From Burkholderia gladioli (lineage in GTDB: Bacteria > Pseudomonadota > Gammaproteobacteria > Burkholderiales > Burkholderiaceae): a DNA stretch of 64,000 nucleotides. Positions 25,404-34,557 of this stretch are shown in pieces. The stretch is from NCBI RefSeq assembly GCF_000959725.1, contig NZ_CP009323.1:620001-684000 (forward strand), given 5' to 3'. A program made the translations under genes and the position numbers. The notes under the pieces are model-generated. The model did not search any database and was not told where the DNA came from. It worked only from the letters and a program-made list of their open reading frames with translations. Position 1 is the stretch's first letter, and every line of letters begins with the position of its first letter.

Positions 25404-26183
25404 ATGAATTCCCAGATGCACAAGCTTTTCGTCGACGATCTCCACAAGCAGTACGGCAGCAACGAAGTCCTCAAGGGCGTGTCGCTGAAGGCGCATGCCG
25501 GCGACGTGATCAGCGTGATCGGCTCGTCCGGCTCGGGCAAGAGCACCATGCTGCGCTGTATCAACTTCCTCGAGCAACCGAACGCCGGGCGCATCTTCGT
25601 CGACGGCGAAGAGGTGCGCACCGCGAAGGACAAGGGCGGCGCGCTGAAGGCGGCCGACACCAGGCAGTTGCAGCGTGTGCGCACCAAGCTGGCGATGGTG
25701 TTCCAGCACTTCAACCTGTGGTCGCACATGAACGTGCTCGAGAACGTGATCGAGGCGCCCGTGAACGTGCTGAAGCTGTCGCGCCGCGAGGCCGAGGAAC
25801 GCGCCCGCGAATATCTCGAGAAGGTGGGCCTCGCGCCGCGCCTCGAGAAGCAGTATCCCTCGCATCTTTCCGGCGGCCAGCAGCAGCGCGTGGCGATCGC
25901 CCGCGCGCTGGCCATGCAGCCCGACGTGATGCTGTTCGACGAGCCCACCTCCGCGCTCGATCCGGAGCTGGTGGGCGAAGTGCTGAAGGTGATGCAGAAG
26001 CTGGCCGAGGAAGGCCGAACCATGATCGTGGTGACGCACGAGATGGGCTTCGCGCGCAACGTCTCGAACCACGTGATGTTCCTGCACCAGGGCCGCGTCG
26101 AGGAAGAAGGCGCGCCGGCCGAGGTGTTCGGCAATACCCGCAGCGAACGCCTCAAGCAGTTCCTGTCGGGCAGCCTGAAGTAA
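25404..26183 (+). CDS. hisP: Histidine/Lys/Arg/Orn ABC transporter ATP-binding protein HisP
   Basis: Cytoplasmic ATPase that drives HisQM, 259 aa. Near-complete agreement with enterobacterial HisP: Walker [24 protein letters not shown]-loop [16 protein letters not shown], signature [15 protein letters not shown], Walker [21 protein letters not shown], switch [13 protein letters not shown], and the end [10 protein letters not shown]. It starts 18 bases after hisM with a GAGGA site. Last gene of the argT operon. Confidence 0.95.
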   Translation: MNSQMHKLFVDDLHKQYGSNEVLKGVSLKAHAGDVISVIGSSGSGKSTMLRCINFLEQPNAGRIFVDGEEVRTAKDKGGALKAADTRQLQRVRTKLAMVFQHFNLWSHMNVLENVIEAPVNVLKLSRREAEERAREYLEKVGLAPRLEKQYPSHLSGGQQQRVAIARALAMQPDVMLFDEPTSALDPELVGEVLKVMQKLAEEGRTMIVVTHEMGFARNVSNHVMFLHQGRVEEEGAPAEVFGNTRSERLKQFLSGSLK

Positions 26184-26198
26184 TCCCCCTTTCGCCTG

Positions 26199-26224
26199 GC
26201 CGGCATCGCATGCGCGGTGCCGGC
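26199..26224 (+). terminator. Possible terminator after hisP
   Basis: Stem GCCGGCA / TGCCGGC around a partly self-complementary loop, 15 bases after the hisP stop. A pyrimidine stretch with some T follows but no T-run, so termination is uncertain. Confidence 0.4.
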
Positions 26225-26649
26225 AGTCTCCCGCCCTTCTTTTCGTTACCGACGCGATCGACGCATCGCGCTTCTAAACCTCCGCCCCTTCTCCGCGCTT
26301 GCCTCGCGCAAACCGCCGCGACATCGCAGTTGTTTAGAAAATCGAAGTAAACAAACAAGCCCAGCACTCCCACTATCCGATCATTCTTTTACGGATAGCT
26401 AACGAATTCGGCCTCTCGCAGAGGTACGCCGCTCGTCCCATCGCGTCAATAGTGGCAATCCTTGACCCCCCCTCCCGGAAACCGTGAACGCCTTGTGCAG
26501 CAAGCCTTTTCGGCATTTTCCCCAGCCCTCCCGAAACGGTCGCGCCCCGTCATTATGGCAATTTGGCGACACCAGCTAGTCAAACAACGATTTTCGTCGC
26601 CACGAAAGTGTATTTTTGCTAAATTAGTAACCAAAGTAGCAAAACGAAA

Positions 26650-26677
26650 GTCATGAAATGTAGTTTGACTTCATGAC
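26650..26677 (+). promoter_or_regulatory. Inverted repeat upstream of the porin
   Basis: Perfect 8-base arms GTCATGAA and TTCATGAC separated by 12 bases, about 190 bases before the porin start, at the edge of an AT-rich stretch that also contains a GTAAC (26627). Likely operator or leader hairpin. Confidence 0.35.
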
Positions 26678-26866
26678 ACAGGAGACCCCCGGCTTGCCCG
26701 ATCGGCAAAACGGCCTGCAAAACGGTACGTCCGCACAAGAAACGCGCCAGCCTACCCGGCAGCCGCAGGTGGTCTCCCTGGTTATCCCATGTTGACCGGA
26801 TGCATTGCGCATCCGGCATCTTGCGCAGTTGGTGGGTTGACTTTTTGACAGGGTATGGAGGAGATG

Positions 26867-27940
26867 ATGAAGAAAGCATTGCTCGCGGCAGCATTGATGA
26901 CTGCCGGGGTGGCAGCGCAGGCGCAAAGCAGCGTGACGCTGTACGGTCGCCTGGACGCAGGGCTCGAATACCTGAACGGCGGCCAGGCCGGCCACACGAT
27001 CCGCGCGGAAAGCGGTGACTGGGGCACCAGCCTGTGGGGCATCAAGGGCGTCGAGGACCTCGGCGGCGGCTACAAGGTGCTGTTCCACCTCGAAGGTGCG
27101 TTCAACACCATGACCGGCGGCCTGGGCTCGAGCGGCACGATCTGGGACCGTTTCGCGACGGTCGGTATCTCGAACGACGCCTACGGTACCCTGCTGCTGG
27201 GTCGCGAACTCGCGATCGCCAACGGCGTGTGGGACTTCGACCCGTTCGGTCAGTCGAACTGGTCGACCGCCTCGCTGGTGCGTGGCCGTAACTGGAACAA
27301 GACCAGCAACAACATTTCGTATCAGTCGCCGAACATCTACGGCTTCGACGCCTACGGCCAGTACGCGCTGTCGAACGCCACCAACTTCAACGGCAACGGC
27401 ACCACCAACCAGGGCCGCAGCGCCGGTCTGCAGTTGACCTACACGAACTCGCTGTTCCAGTTGCGCGGCATCTACGACGAAGCGCGCGATCCGGCCAACG
27501 GCAAGCTCGACGACGTGTTCAACTACTCGCGCGAATACTTCGCGGGCGCGAACGTGTTCCTCGGCCAGTTCAAGCTGCAGGCTGCCTACCAGACCTCGCA
27601 CGCCGACGGCGGCCCGGCCGCCAACAACGGCATCACGACGACGCAGCAGGTCTGGGGCGGCGTGACGTGGCAAGCCACGCCGGCGGCAGCGCTGATCGCG
27701 GCGGTCTACCACGTGAACGCCAACAACGGCGGCGGCAATGCCACGATCTACACGATCGGCGGTTCGTACAACCTGTCCAAGCGCACCCTGCTCGACCTGC
27801 AGGCCGCCACGCTGCGCAACAGCAAGACGGCCAACTTCGGCCTGAACGCCAACCCGGCGGGCACGGCGGTCTCGACCGGCAACCCGAAGGCTGGCGGTTC
27901 GCAGACCGGCATCTACGCAGGTATCCAGCACCTGTTCTGA
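26867..27940 (+). CDS. Gram-negative outer-membrane porin
   Basis: General porin of the beta-proteobacterial 16-strand trimeric type, 357 aa. It has a signal peptide ending VAAQA, the mature start QSSVTLYGRLDAGLEYL, the conserved WGIKGVEDLGGGYKVLFHLEGAF, LLLGRELAIANGVWDFDPF in the constriction-loop region, and the terminal strand ending GIQHLF with the C-terminal Phe needed for BAM recognition. The start at 26867 (MKKALLAA) is 5 bases after GGAGG; an ATG at 26864 and one at 26855 are too close to, or upstream of, that site. Monocistronic, with a long AT-rich leader and a strong terminator. Confidence 0.93.
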   Translation: MKKALLAAALMTAGVAAQAQSSVTLYGRLDAGLEYLNGGQAGHTIRAESGDWGTSLWGIKGVEDLGGGYKVLFHLEGAFNTMTGGLGSSGTIWDRFATVGISNDAYGTLLLGRELAIANGVWDFDPFGQSNWSTASLVRGRNWNKTSNNISYQSPNIYGFDAYGQYALSNATNFNGNGTTNQGRSAGLQLTYTNSLFQLRGIYDEARDPANGKLDDVFNYSREYFAGANVFLGQFKLQAAYQTSHADGGPAANNGITTTQQVWGGVTWQATPAAALIAAVYHVNANNGGGNATIYTIGGSYNLSKRTLLDLQAATLRNSKTANFGLNANPAGTAVSTGNPKAGGSQTGIYAGIQHLF

Positions 27941-28004
27941 TCGTCGCGAGACGCATCAGGCATTACAAGACATCGAGTTTCACGCTGCTGCGAGAGGCGC
28001 GTAT

Positions 28005-28040
28005 CGGTGCGGTACCCGAAGGGGTATCGCACCGTTTTTT
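28005..28040 (+). terminator. Intrinsic terminator of the porin gene
   Basis: Thirteen-base stem CGGTGCGGTACCC / GGGTATCGCACCG (one G-U pair) with a four-base loop, followed by TTTTTT. Confidence 0.85.
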
Positions 28041-28114
28041 ATTTGGTGCGCGCGCAACTTGATGGCATCCCCGACGACAGGCCGGCCTCGCGCCGGCCGT
28101 CGCCGTAAACGACA

Positions 28115-28137
28115 ATGGCCCGGCGAACCCGGGCCAT
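28115..28137 (-). terminator. Possible terminator of the P-II gene
   Basis: Perfect 9-bp stem ATGGCCCGG / CCGGGCCAT with loop CGAAC, 43 bases past the P-II stop on the minus strand, followed there by TTGTCGTTT. Confidence 0.55.
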
Positions 28138-28179
28138 GCCGAAACCGGCTCGCCGCGCGAGCCATCGCGAAAACGTCGC

Positions 28180-28572
<393 letters not shown>

Positions 28573-30258
28573 TCAGTCGATGCGTTCCGTGAAGCGCGAG
28601 GTGATCGGGTAGCGCCAGTCGCGGCCGAACGCGCGGTGCGTGACGCGGATCCCGATCGGCGCCTGGCGCCGCTTGTATTCGTTGATCTTGATGAGGCGTG
28701 TGACGCGCGTCACGTCGGCTTCGTCGTAACCGGCCGCGACGATCTCGGCCAGCGGCCGGTCCTCCTCCATGTACATGCGCATGATCGCGTCGAGCGCGTC
28801 GTAGGACGGCAGGCTGTCCTGGTCGGTCTGGTTCTCGCGCAGCTCGGCCGAAGGCGCGCGCGTGAGGATCCGCTCCGGGATCACCGCCAGCCTGCCGAAC
28901 TCGGCGGCCGCGTTGCGGTAGTGGCAGAGACGATAGACCAGGGTCTTGGCGATGTCCTTGATCACCGCGAAGCCGCCCGCCATGTCGCCGTAAAGCGTGC
29001 AGTAGCCGACCGCCATCTCGCTCTTGTTGCCGGTGGTCAGCACGATCGAGCCGAACTTGTTCGACAGCGCCATCAACAACGTGCCGCGGATCCGCGCCTG
29101 GATGTTCTCCTCGGTCGCGTCTTCCTCGCGGCCGGCGAACTCGGCGGCCAGCGAGGCGCGGAACGCGTCGAACATCGGCGCGATCGCGATCTCGTCGTAG
29201 CGCACGCCGACGCGACGCGCCATGTCGGCTGCGTCGGTGGTCGAGATATCGGCCGTGTAGCGCGAGGGCATCATCACCGCGCGCACCCGATCGGGCCCGA
29301 GCGCGTCGCAGGCCACCGCCAGCACCAGGGCCGAATCGACGCCGCCCGACAAGCCGATCAGCGCGCCGGGGAAACCGTTCTTGCCGATGTAGTCGCGCAC
29401 CCCGAGCACCAGCGCGCGATAGACCTGGGCCTCGGTCGACAGCGCCGGAGCGATCTCGCCGGGCAGCGGCCGCGCGCCCTCGAACTCGACGATCGCGTGC
29501 CCTTCCTCGAACTGCGCCATGCGCGCCACCAGCTCGCCCGCGGCGTCGAGCACGAAGGAGCCGCCGTCGAACACCAGCTCGTCCTGGCCGCCGACCAGGT
29601 TCACATAGACCATCGGCAGGCCGGTCTCGCGGATCCGCGCGCGCAGGATGTCGACGCGCACCGCGTCCTTGTTCATGTGATACGGCGAGCCGTTCGGCAC
29701 CAGCAGCACCTCGGCGCCGGCCGCCTTGGCGAGCTGGGCGGCCGAGGCGTGCCAGACGTCCTCGCAGATCACGATGCCGAACCGGGTGCCGTTCAGCTCG
29801 AACACGCAGGGTTGCGGATCGGTCGCGAAATAGCGCTTCTCGTCGAACACCTCGGTATTGGGCAGGTCCTGCTTGCGATAGGTCGCCACCACCTCGCCGC
29901 CGACGATCAGCGAGGCGGCGTTGTAGGTGCCGACGGGGGCGGCGCCGCGCTCGATCGGGCGGTTTGCATTACCATCGGCGCTGGACTCGCGCAGCGGATG
30001 GCCGACCAGCACCGCCAGGCCTTCCAGCGGCGCCAGGCGCGCCGCCAGTTCGGCCAGCGCCTCGGCCGCTGCCGCGAAGAAGGCCGGACGCAGCAGCAGG
30101 TCCTCGGGCGGGTAGCCCGACAAGGCCAGCTCCGGGGCGACCAGCAGCTGCGCACCATCCTTGTGCGCGGCACGCGCGGCCTCGACGAGGCGGGCGACGT
30201 TACCGGCGAAATCGCCGACGGTGACGTTCAGTTGGGCAAGAGCGATACGGGTTTTCAT
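28573..30258 (-). CDS. nadE: Glutamine-dependent NAD+ synthetase
   Basis: Catalyses the last step of NAD biosynthesis, amidating nicotinic acid adenine dinucleotide with ammonia from glutamine. The 561-aa chain has two domains. The N-terminal nitrilase-type glutaminase (about 1-260) shows the catalytic Cys165 in FGIVICEDVWHA and the Glu region ELALSGYPPEDLL. The C-terminal synthetase starts near 280 with P-loop GLSGGVDSAL (about 299-308), MPSRYTADIS, and TTGNKSEMAVGYCTLYGDMAGGF. The start MKTRIALAQLNVTVGD is standard. P-II follows downstream, a pairing seen in related bacteria that ties NAD synthesis to nitrogen status. Divergent from the FemAB-like gene. Confidence 0.95.
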   Translation of the reverse strand: MKTRIALAQLNVTVGDFAGNVARLVEAARAAHKDGAQLLVAPELALSGYPPEDLLLRPAFFAAAAEALAELAARLAPLEGLAVLVGHPLRESSADGNANRPIERGAAPVGTYNAASLIVGGEVVATYRKQDLPNTEVFDEKRYFATDPQPCVFELNGTRFGIVICEDVWHASAAQLAKAAGAEVLLVPNGSPYHMNKDAVRVDILRARIRETGLPMVYVNLVGGQDELVFDGGSFVLDAAGELVARMAQFEEGHAIVEFEGARPLPGEIAPALSTEAQVYRALVLGVRDYIGKNGFPGALIGLSGGVDSALVLAVACDALGPDRVRAVMMPSRYTADISTTDAADMARRVGVRYDEIAIAPMFDAFRASLAAEFAGREEDATEENIQARIRGTLLMALSNKFGSIVLTTGNKSEMAVGYCTLYGDMAGGFAVIKDIAKTLVYRLCHYRNAAAEFGRLAVIPERILTRAPSAELRENQTDQDSLPSYDALDAIMRMYMEEDRPLAEIVAAGYDEADVTRVTRLIKINEYKRRQAPIGIRVTHRAFGRDWRYPITSRFTERID

Positions 30259-30337
30259 GACGGAACCTGCGCGGCCGGGCGGGCCGCGTGACGAATGCCT
30301 CCGGGCGCATCAACGGCGCGCCGCGCCTGTCGCGCGC

Positions 30338-31546
30338 ATGCCGATCGAAACGGATCTCAGACGGTTGAAACACGAACGCATCGATTATCGCATGGGGCTC
30401 CTGAGCTCTCCGCTGGAAGTGGATGCCGGCGAGTGGAACGCCCTGCTGGCTCGACAGGCGCATCCCACGCCCTTCCTGCGCCACGAATTCCTCGCCGCGC
30501 TGCACGCCACCGGCTGCGCGGTCGGCGAGACCGGCTGGTCGCCGAATTTCCTCACCCTGAGCGAGGCCGACACGGGCGCCCTGGTGGCGGCCTCGCCCGT
30601 CTATGCCAAGCAGCATTCGTACGGCGAGTACGTGTTCGACTGGGCCTGGGCCGACGCCTACCAGCGCAATGGCGTGCCCTATTACCCGAAGCTGCTCTGC
30701 GCGGTGCCCTTCACGCCGGTGCAGGGCACGCGCCTGCTCGCCGCCAACGAGCGCGCGCGGCGCCAGCTCGCCGCCACCCTGGTGGCGCTGGCCGAGCAGA
30801 GCGAGGTGTCCTCGCTGCACGTGCTGTTCCCGACCGGGGAGGAAGCCGGCCTGCTGGCCGAGATGGGCATGATGCTGCGCGAGGGCGTGCAGTTCCACTG
30901 GCTCAACGACGGCTATCGCCATTTCGACGATTTCCTCGCCACGCTCGAACAGAAGAAGCGCAAGAACATCCGTGCCGAACGGCGCAAGGTGGCCGAGGCC
31001 GGTGTCAGCTTCCGCCGCGTGCGCGGCGAAGACGCCAGCGACGCCGACTGGCGCTTCTTCTCGCGCTGCTACCGGCAGACCTATCGCGAGCACTACTCGA
31101 GCCCGTACCTGAACCTCGACTTCTTCCGCCGGATCGGCGAGACCATGCCCGAGAACCTGCTGCTGGTGATCGCCGAGGCCGAAGGCAAGCCGATCGCCAG
31201 CGCGCTGGCCGTCTACGCGCGCGGCGAGGCCGGCGGCGGCACGCTCTACGGGCGCTACTGGGGCGCGCTCGAACACGTGCCCTGCCTGCACTTCGAGACC
31301 GCCTACTACCAGTTGCTCGAGTTCTGCATCGAGGAGAAGCTCGGCGCCTTCGAGGGCGGCGCGCAAGGCGAGCACAAGCTCGCGCGCGGCTTCATGCCGA
31401 CCGTCACGCACTCGGCGCACTGGCTCGCGCACCCGGCCTTCTCGGACGCGGTGGGCGACTTCCTCAAGCGCGAGACCGGGCAGATCCACGCCTACGTGGA
31501 CGAGCTGCGCGAGCACAATCCCTTCAAGGACGGCGGCGCGCGATGA
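30338..31546 (+). CDS. FemAB/GNAT-like acyltransferase family protein (DUF482 type)
   Basis: Soluble protein, 402 aa, of the FemAB-like peptidogalycan-acyltransferase-related family (PF04339). Typical segments: EWNALLARQAHPTPFLRHEFLAALH near the start, SYGEYVFDWAWADAYQRNG, YYPKLLCAVPFTPVQGTRLL, LEQKKRKNIRAERRKV, and YGRYWGALEHVPCLHFETAYYQ, EGGAQGEHKLARGF. The GNAT-like fold suggests acyl or aminoacyl transfer, but no substrate is known for this branch. Start is uncertain: ATG 30338 is given, ATG 30392 (MGLLSSPLEVDAG) is possible, and neither has a clear ribosome binding site. Divergent from nadE, with 75 bases downstream to the GIY-YIG gene. Confidence 0.82.
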   Translation: MPIETDLRRLKHERIDYRMGLLSSPLEVDAGEWNALLARQAHPTPFLRHEFLAALHATGCAVGETGWSPNFLTLSEADTGALVAASPVYAKQHSYGEYVFDWAWADAYQRNGVPYYPKLLCAVPFTPVQGTRLLAANERARRQLAATLVALAEQSEVSSLHVLFPTGEEAGLLAEMGMMLREGVQFHWLNDGYRHFDDFLATLEQKKRKNIRAERRKVAEAGVSFRRVRGEDASDADWRFFSRCYRQTYREHYSSPYLNLDFFRRIGETMPENLLLVIAEAEGKPIASALAVYARGEAGGGTLYGRYWGALEHVPCLHFETAYYQLLEFCIEEKLGAFEGGAQGEHKLARGFMPTVTHSAHWLAHPAFSDAVGDFLKRETGQIHAYVDELREHNPFKDGGAR

Positions 31547-31620
31547 GGCCGCCGGCGCGCGATGCGGCGCGCCGAGCGGTTTTTCTGAGACACTGACGGC
31601 TTCGCTTTCCCTGCCGCGCC

Positions 31621-32121
31621 ATGTCCTGGTACCTGTATCTGATCGAATGCGAGGACGGCAGCGTCTACACCGGCATCACCACCGACGTCGACGCCCGCTT
31701 CGCCCAGCACGCCAACGGCACCGGCGCGCGCTACACGCGCTCGCGCAAGCCGCGCGCGGTGCTGGCCTCGTTCGAGCTGGCCGACCGCTCCAGCGCCTCG
31801 CGCGCCGAATACTGGGTCAAGCGCCTGACGCCCGCGCAGAAACGCGAACTGGCCGGCGGCCGGCGTTCGCTGGACTCGGTGCTGCCGGCCGTGATCGTGG
31901 TCGATGATGACGAGGCGATCGAGGCGATCGAGCCCGCCGTCACGCCGATCGACATGGCCATCGACGCAGCGCTCGCCCAGGTTCCCCTCGCTGCAACCGC
32001 CCCCGAAGCTGGCCCGGCCGCGATCGAAGTCGGCATCAAGGTCCAGGCCGAACCGGCACTCGACGCAACCCCGCCCAAACGCGCCCGCCGCTCCCGTACC
32101 GCCCGCTCCCCGCGCGCCTGA
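31621..32121 (+). CDS. GIY-YIG nuclease-superfamily protein with acidic/Ala tail
   Basis: The first 85 residues form a complete YhbQ-type GIY-YIG domain: WYLYLIECEDGSVYTGITTDVDARFAQHANGTGARYTRSRKP, then ASRAEYWVKRLTPAQKREL. The catalytic-motif Tyr pair (YLY...YTG), Arg and downstream Glu are present. Small proteins of this group are linked to DNA handling, though their real substrate is unclear. After the domain comes a long low-complexity tail of about 75 residues, first acidic (VVDDDEAIEAIE) then Ala/Pro-rich and basic (PPKRARRSRTARS), absent from short homologues of 90-100 aa. A bidirectional terminator separates it from ppa. Confidence 0.85.
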   Translation: MSWYLYLIECEDGSVYTGITTDVDARFAQHANGTGARYTRSRKPRAVLASFELADRSSASRAEYWVKRLTPAQKRELAGGRRSLDSVLPAVIVVDDDEAIEAIEPAVTPIDMAIDAALAQVPLAATAPEAGPAAIEVGIKVQAEPALDATPPKRARRSRTARSPRA

Positions 32122-32147
32122 ACCCGCTAACCGGGCACGCGCCCATG

Positions 32148-32186
32148 AAAAAACCGCGCGGCCCCGAAACGGGACACGCGCGGTTT
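32148..32186. terminator. Bidirectional terminator (GIY-YIG / ppa)
   Basis: Stem AAACCGCGCG / CGCGCGGTTT with an inner small hairpin in the loop, A-run on the left and T's on the right, between convergent genes. Confidence 0.75.
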
Positions 32187-32253
32187 CGCGCAAGCCGGCA
32201 GCGGCATCCCGGCGCGGCCTCTCGGCACGCCGGCCCGCCGCCGCGACGCGGGC

Positions 32254-32781
32254 TTACTTCTGGGCGTTGGCCACGCCTTCCGAGATTTCCTTGTGGGCGG
32301 CCTCGATGCCGGCCCAGCCGTCGACCTTCACCCACTTGCCCTTCTCGAGCGCCTTGTATTGCTCGAAGAAGTGCTTGATCTGGTCCTTCAGGTACTCGGG
32401 CACGTCGTCCAGCGACTTGAGGTTGGCCGTCATCGGGCACACCTTGTCGTGCGGCACGGCGATCAGCTTGGCGTCGACGCCCGACTCGTCGGTCATCTGC
32501 AGCATGCCGAGCGCGCGCGAACGCACCACCGAGCCGGCCAGCAGCGGGAACGGGGTGATCACCAGCACGTCGACCGGATCGCCGTCGCCCGACAGCGTCT
32601 GCGGGATGAAGCCGTAGTTGACCGGGTAACGCATGCCGGTGCCGACGAAGCGATCGACCACCAGCAGGCCGAGATCCTTGTCGGCCTCGTACTTGACCGG
32701 GTCGCTTTGCGCCGGAATTTCGATGATGACGTTGAAATCGTGCGGCAGATCCTTGCCGGCCGGAACATTGCTGAAGCTCAT
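32254..32781 (-). CDS. ppa: Inorganic pyrophosphatase
   Basis: Soluble family I pyrophosphatase, 175 aa; removes pyrophosphate made by biosynthetic reactions. Family motifs: IEIPAQSDPVKYE, RYPVNYGFIPQTLSGDGDPVDVLV with the metal-binding Asp triad (DGDPVDV), and VKVDGWAGIEAA near the end. The start at 32781 (MSFSNVPAGKDLP) matches the family; the frame runs further up without support. A perfect TATAAT lies about 70 bases upstream. Confidence 0.95.
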   Translation of the reverse strand: MSFSNVPAGKDLPHDFNVIIEIPAQSDPVKYEADKDLGLLVVDRFVGTGMRYPVNYGFIPQTLSGDGDPVDVLVITPFPLLAGSVVRSRALGMLQMTDESGVDAKLIAVPHDKVCPMTANLKSLDDVPEYLKDQIKHFFEQYKALEKGKWVKVDGWAGIEAAHKEISEGVANAQK

Positions 32782-32851
32782 GAGCGCTCTCTGCATGACG
32801 ATGGGAAAACGGGACGGGGCGCAAACGATCTCGCCCCCGCGAAGAGCCGCC

Positions 32852-32857
32852 ATTATA
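32852..32857 (-). promoter_or_regulatory. Consensus -10 of ppa
   Basis: Perfect minus-strand TATAAT in the context TTGGCTATAATGG, 71 bases before the ppa ATG. No consensus -35 at the expected place. Confidence 0.6.
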
Positions 32858-33029
32858 GCCAATCACCCGATGGCGCTCCGGCGAAGTTAGGTGCACACTG
32901 GCCCGCGGCGCGAACAAAATGCAGGCCCCGCAGCTGCCGCGATCGCCGCGCCCGGCCTGCCGTGCATCGCCGCCCCAGCATCCGCGGCAGCTTCGGTCGT
33001 ACCTCGATACCCAGGAGCCAGGAGCAGGC

Positions 33030-34469
33030 ATGGAAGAGGCAAGGCACTTCATCGCGGGAGAATGGGTCGCGCCCGCGAACGGCGAGACGATCGCCGTGAT
33101 CGACCCGTCCGACGGCGCGCCGTTCGCGCGCCTGGCACGCGGCAGCGCCGCCGACATCGACGCCGCCGTGCGCGCGGCGCGCGGCGCCTTCGAGGGCGCC
33201 TGGGGCGCCACCAGCGCGGCCGAACGCGGCCGCCTGCTGTTCCGGCTCTCGCAGCGCGTGGCCGAGCAGCAGGAGGCGCTCGCCCAGCTCGAATGCCGCG
33301 ATACCGGCAAGCCGCTCAAGCAGGCGCGCGCCGACGCCGCCGCGCTGGCGCGCTACTTCGAGTTCTACGCCGGCGCGGCCGACAAGCTGCACGGCGAGAC
33401 CCTGCCCTACCAGAACGGCTATACCGTGCTGACGATCCGCGAAGCCCACGGCGTCACCGGCCATATCGTGCCCTGGAACTACCCGATGCAGATCTTCGGC
33501 CGCAGCGTCGGCGCGGCGCTGGCCACCGGCAATGCCTGCGTGGTCAAGCCGGCCGAGGACGCCTGCCTGTCGCTGCTGCTGGTGGCGCGCCTGGCGGCCG
33601 AGGCGGGCCTGCCGGGCGGCGCGCTCAACATCGTGACCGGCTACGGCCACGAGGCCGGCGCCGCGCTGTCCGCGCATCCGGGCATCGACCACATCTCCTT
33701 CACCGGCTCGCCCGACACCGGCCGGCTGGTCGCGCAGGCCGCCGCCGAGCGCCACGTGCCGGTCACGCTGGAGCTGGGCGGCAAGTCCCCGCAGATCGTG
33801 TTCGCGGATGCCGACCTCGACGCGGCGCTGCCGGTGCTGGTCTCGGCGATCGTGCAGAACGGCGGGCAGACCTGCTCGGCCGGCAGCCGCGTGCTGATCG
33901 AGCACGGCGTCTACGAGCCGCTGCTGGACCGGCTTGCGACCGCCTTCAACGCGCTGCGTGTGGGCCCGGGCCTGGCCGACCTCGACTGCGGCCCGCTGAT
34001 CAACGCGAAACAGCAGCAGCGCGTCTGGGATTTCCTGTCCGACGCGCAGCACGACGGCATCGCCATGGCCGCGCACGGCGAGGTGGTGCCGGAAGCGCCC
34101 GAAAGCGGCTTCTACCAGGCGCCCACCCTGCTGCGCGACGTGCCGCCCGGGCATCGTCTCGCGCAGGAAGAGGTGTTCGGCCCGGTGCTGGCCGCGATGC
34201 GCTTTCGCGACGAAGACGAAGCGCTGGCGCTCGCCAACGGCACCGCCTACGGCCTGGTGGCCGGCATCTGGACCCGCGACGGCGCGCGCCAGATGCGGCT
34301 AGCGCGGCGCGTGCGCGCCGGCCAGGTGTTCGTCAACAACTACGGCGCGGGCGGCGGCGTCGAGCTGCCCTTCGGCGGCAGCGGGCACTCGGGCCACGGG
34401 CGCGAGAAGGGTTTCGAGGCGCTCTACGGCTTCACCGTGCTCAAGACCATCGCGCTGAAGCACGGCTAG
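33030..34469 (+). CDS. Aldehyde dehydrogenase family protein
   Basis: NAD(P)-dependent aldehyde dehydrogenase, 479 aa, cytoplasmic. Conserved points: HGVTGHIVPWNYPM, nucleotide motif FTGSPDTGRLVAQAA, general base E248 in LELGGKSPQIVF, catalytic C282 in NGGQTCSAGSR, and EVFGPVLAAMRF. The profile is of the betaine-aldehyde or aromatic/aliphatic aldehyde type; substrate not determinable. Start 33030 (MEEARHFIAGEW) follows AGGAG; upstream codons in frame are not needed. First of three same-strand genes (ALDH, SDR, MFS), each with a strong ribosome binding site and gaps near 100 bases, suggesting a catabolic operon. Confidence 0.92.
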   Translation: MEEARHFIAGEWVAPANGETIAVIDPSDGAPFARLARGSAADIDAAVRAARGAFEGAWGATSAAERGRLLFRLSQRVAEQQEALAQLECRDTGKPLKQARADAAALARYFEFYAGAADKLHGETLPYQNGYTVLTIREAHGVTGHIVPWNYPMQIFGRSVGAALATGNACVVKPAEDACLSLLLVARLAAEAGLPGGALNIVTGYGHEAGAALSAHPGIDHISFTGSPDTGRLVAQAAAERHVPVTLELGGKSPQIVFADADLDAALPVLVSAIVQNGGQTCSAGSRVLIEHGVYEPLLDRLATAFNALRVGPGLADLDCGPLINAKQQQRVWDFLSDAQHDGIAMAAHGEVVPEAPESGFYQAPTLLRDVPPGHRLAQEEVFGPVLAAMRFRDEDEALALANGTAYGLVAGIWTRDGARQMRLARRVRAGQVFVNNYGAGGGVELPFGGSGHSGHGREKGFEALYGFTVLKTIALKHG

Positions 34470-34557
34470 TCGGCACGCGGCGCGGCACGCTTCAAGCGGC
34501 GCCCGGCGGCAAGACCGGCGCGCCTTCGGATCATCGACACGAGACAGGAGACGATTC

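Larger units (their letters stand above)
26184..26866. other. Long intergenic region upstream of the porin gene
   Basis: 683 bases with no credible gene. The right two-thirds (about 26330-26680) is AT-rich compared with its surroundings. It holds two inverted repeats: CTATCCG/CGGATAG at 26373-26398 and GTCATGAA/TTCATGAC at 26650-26677. A long regulated leader is common for major porins. Confidence 0.55.

Noticed and set aside
25149..26206. Frames antisense to hisP
   Set aside because: Shadow frames with reversed composition; hisP itself is unambiguous.
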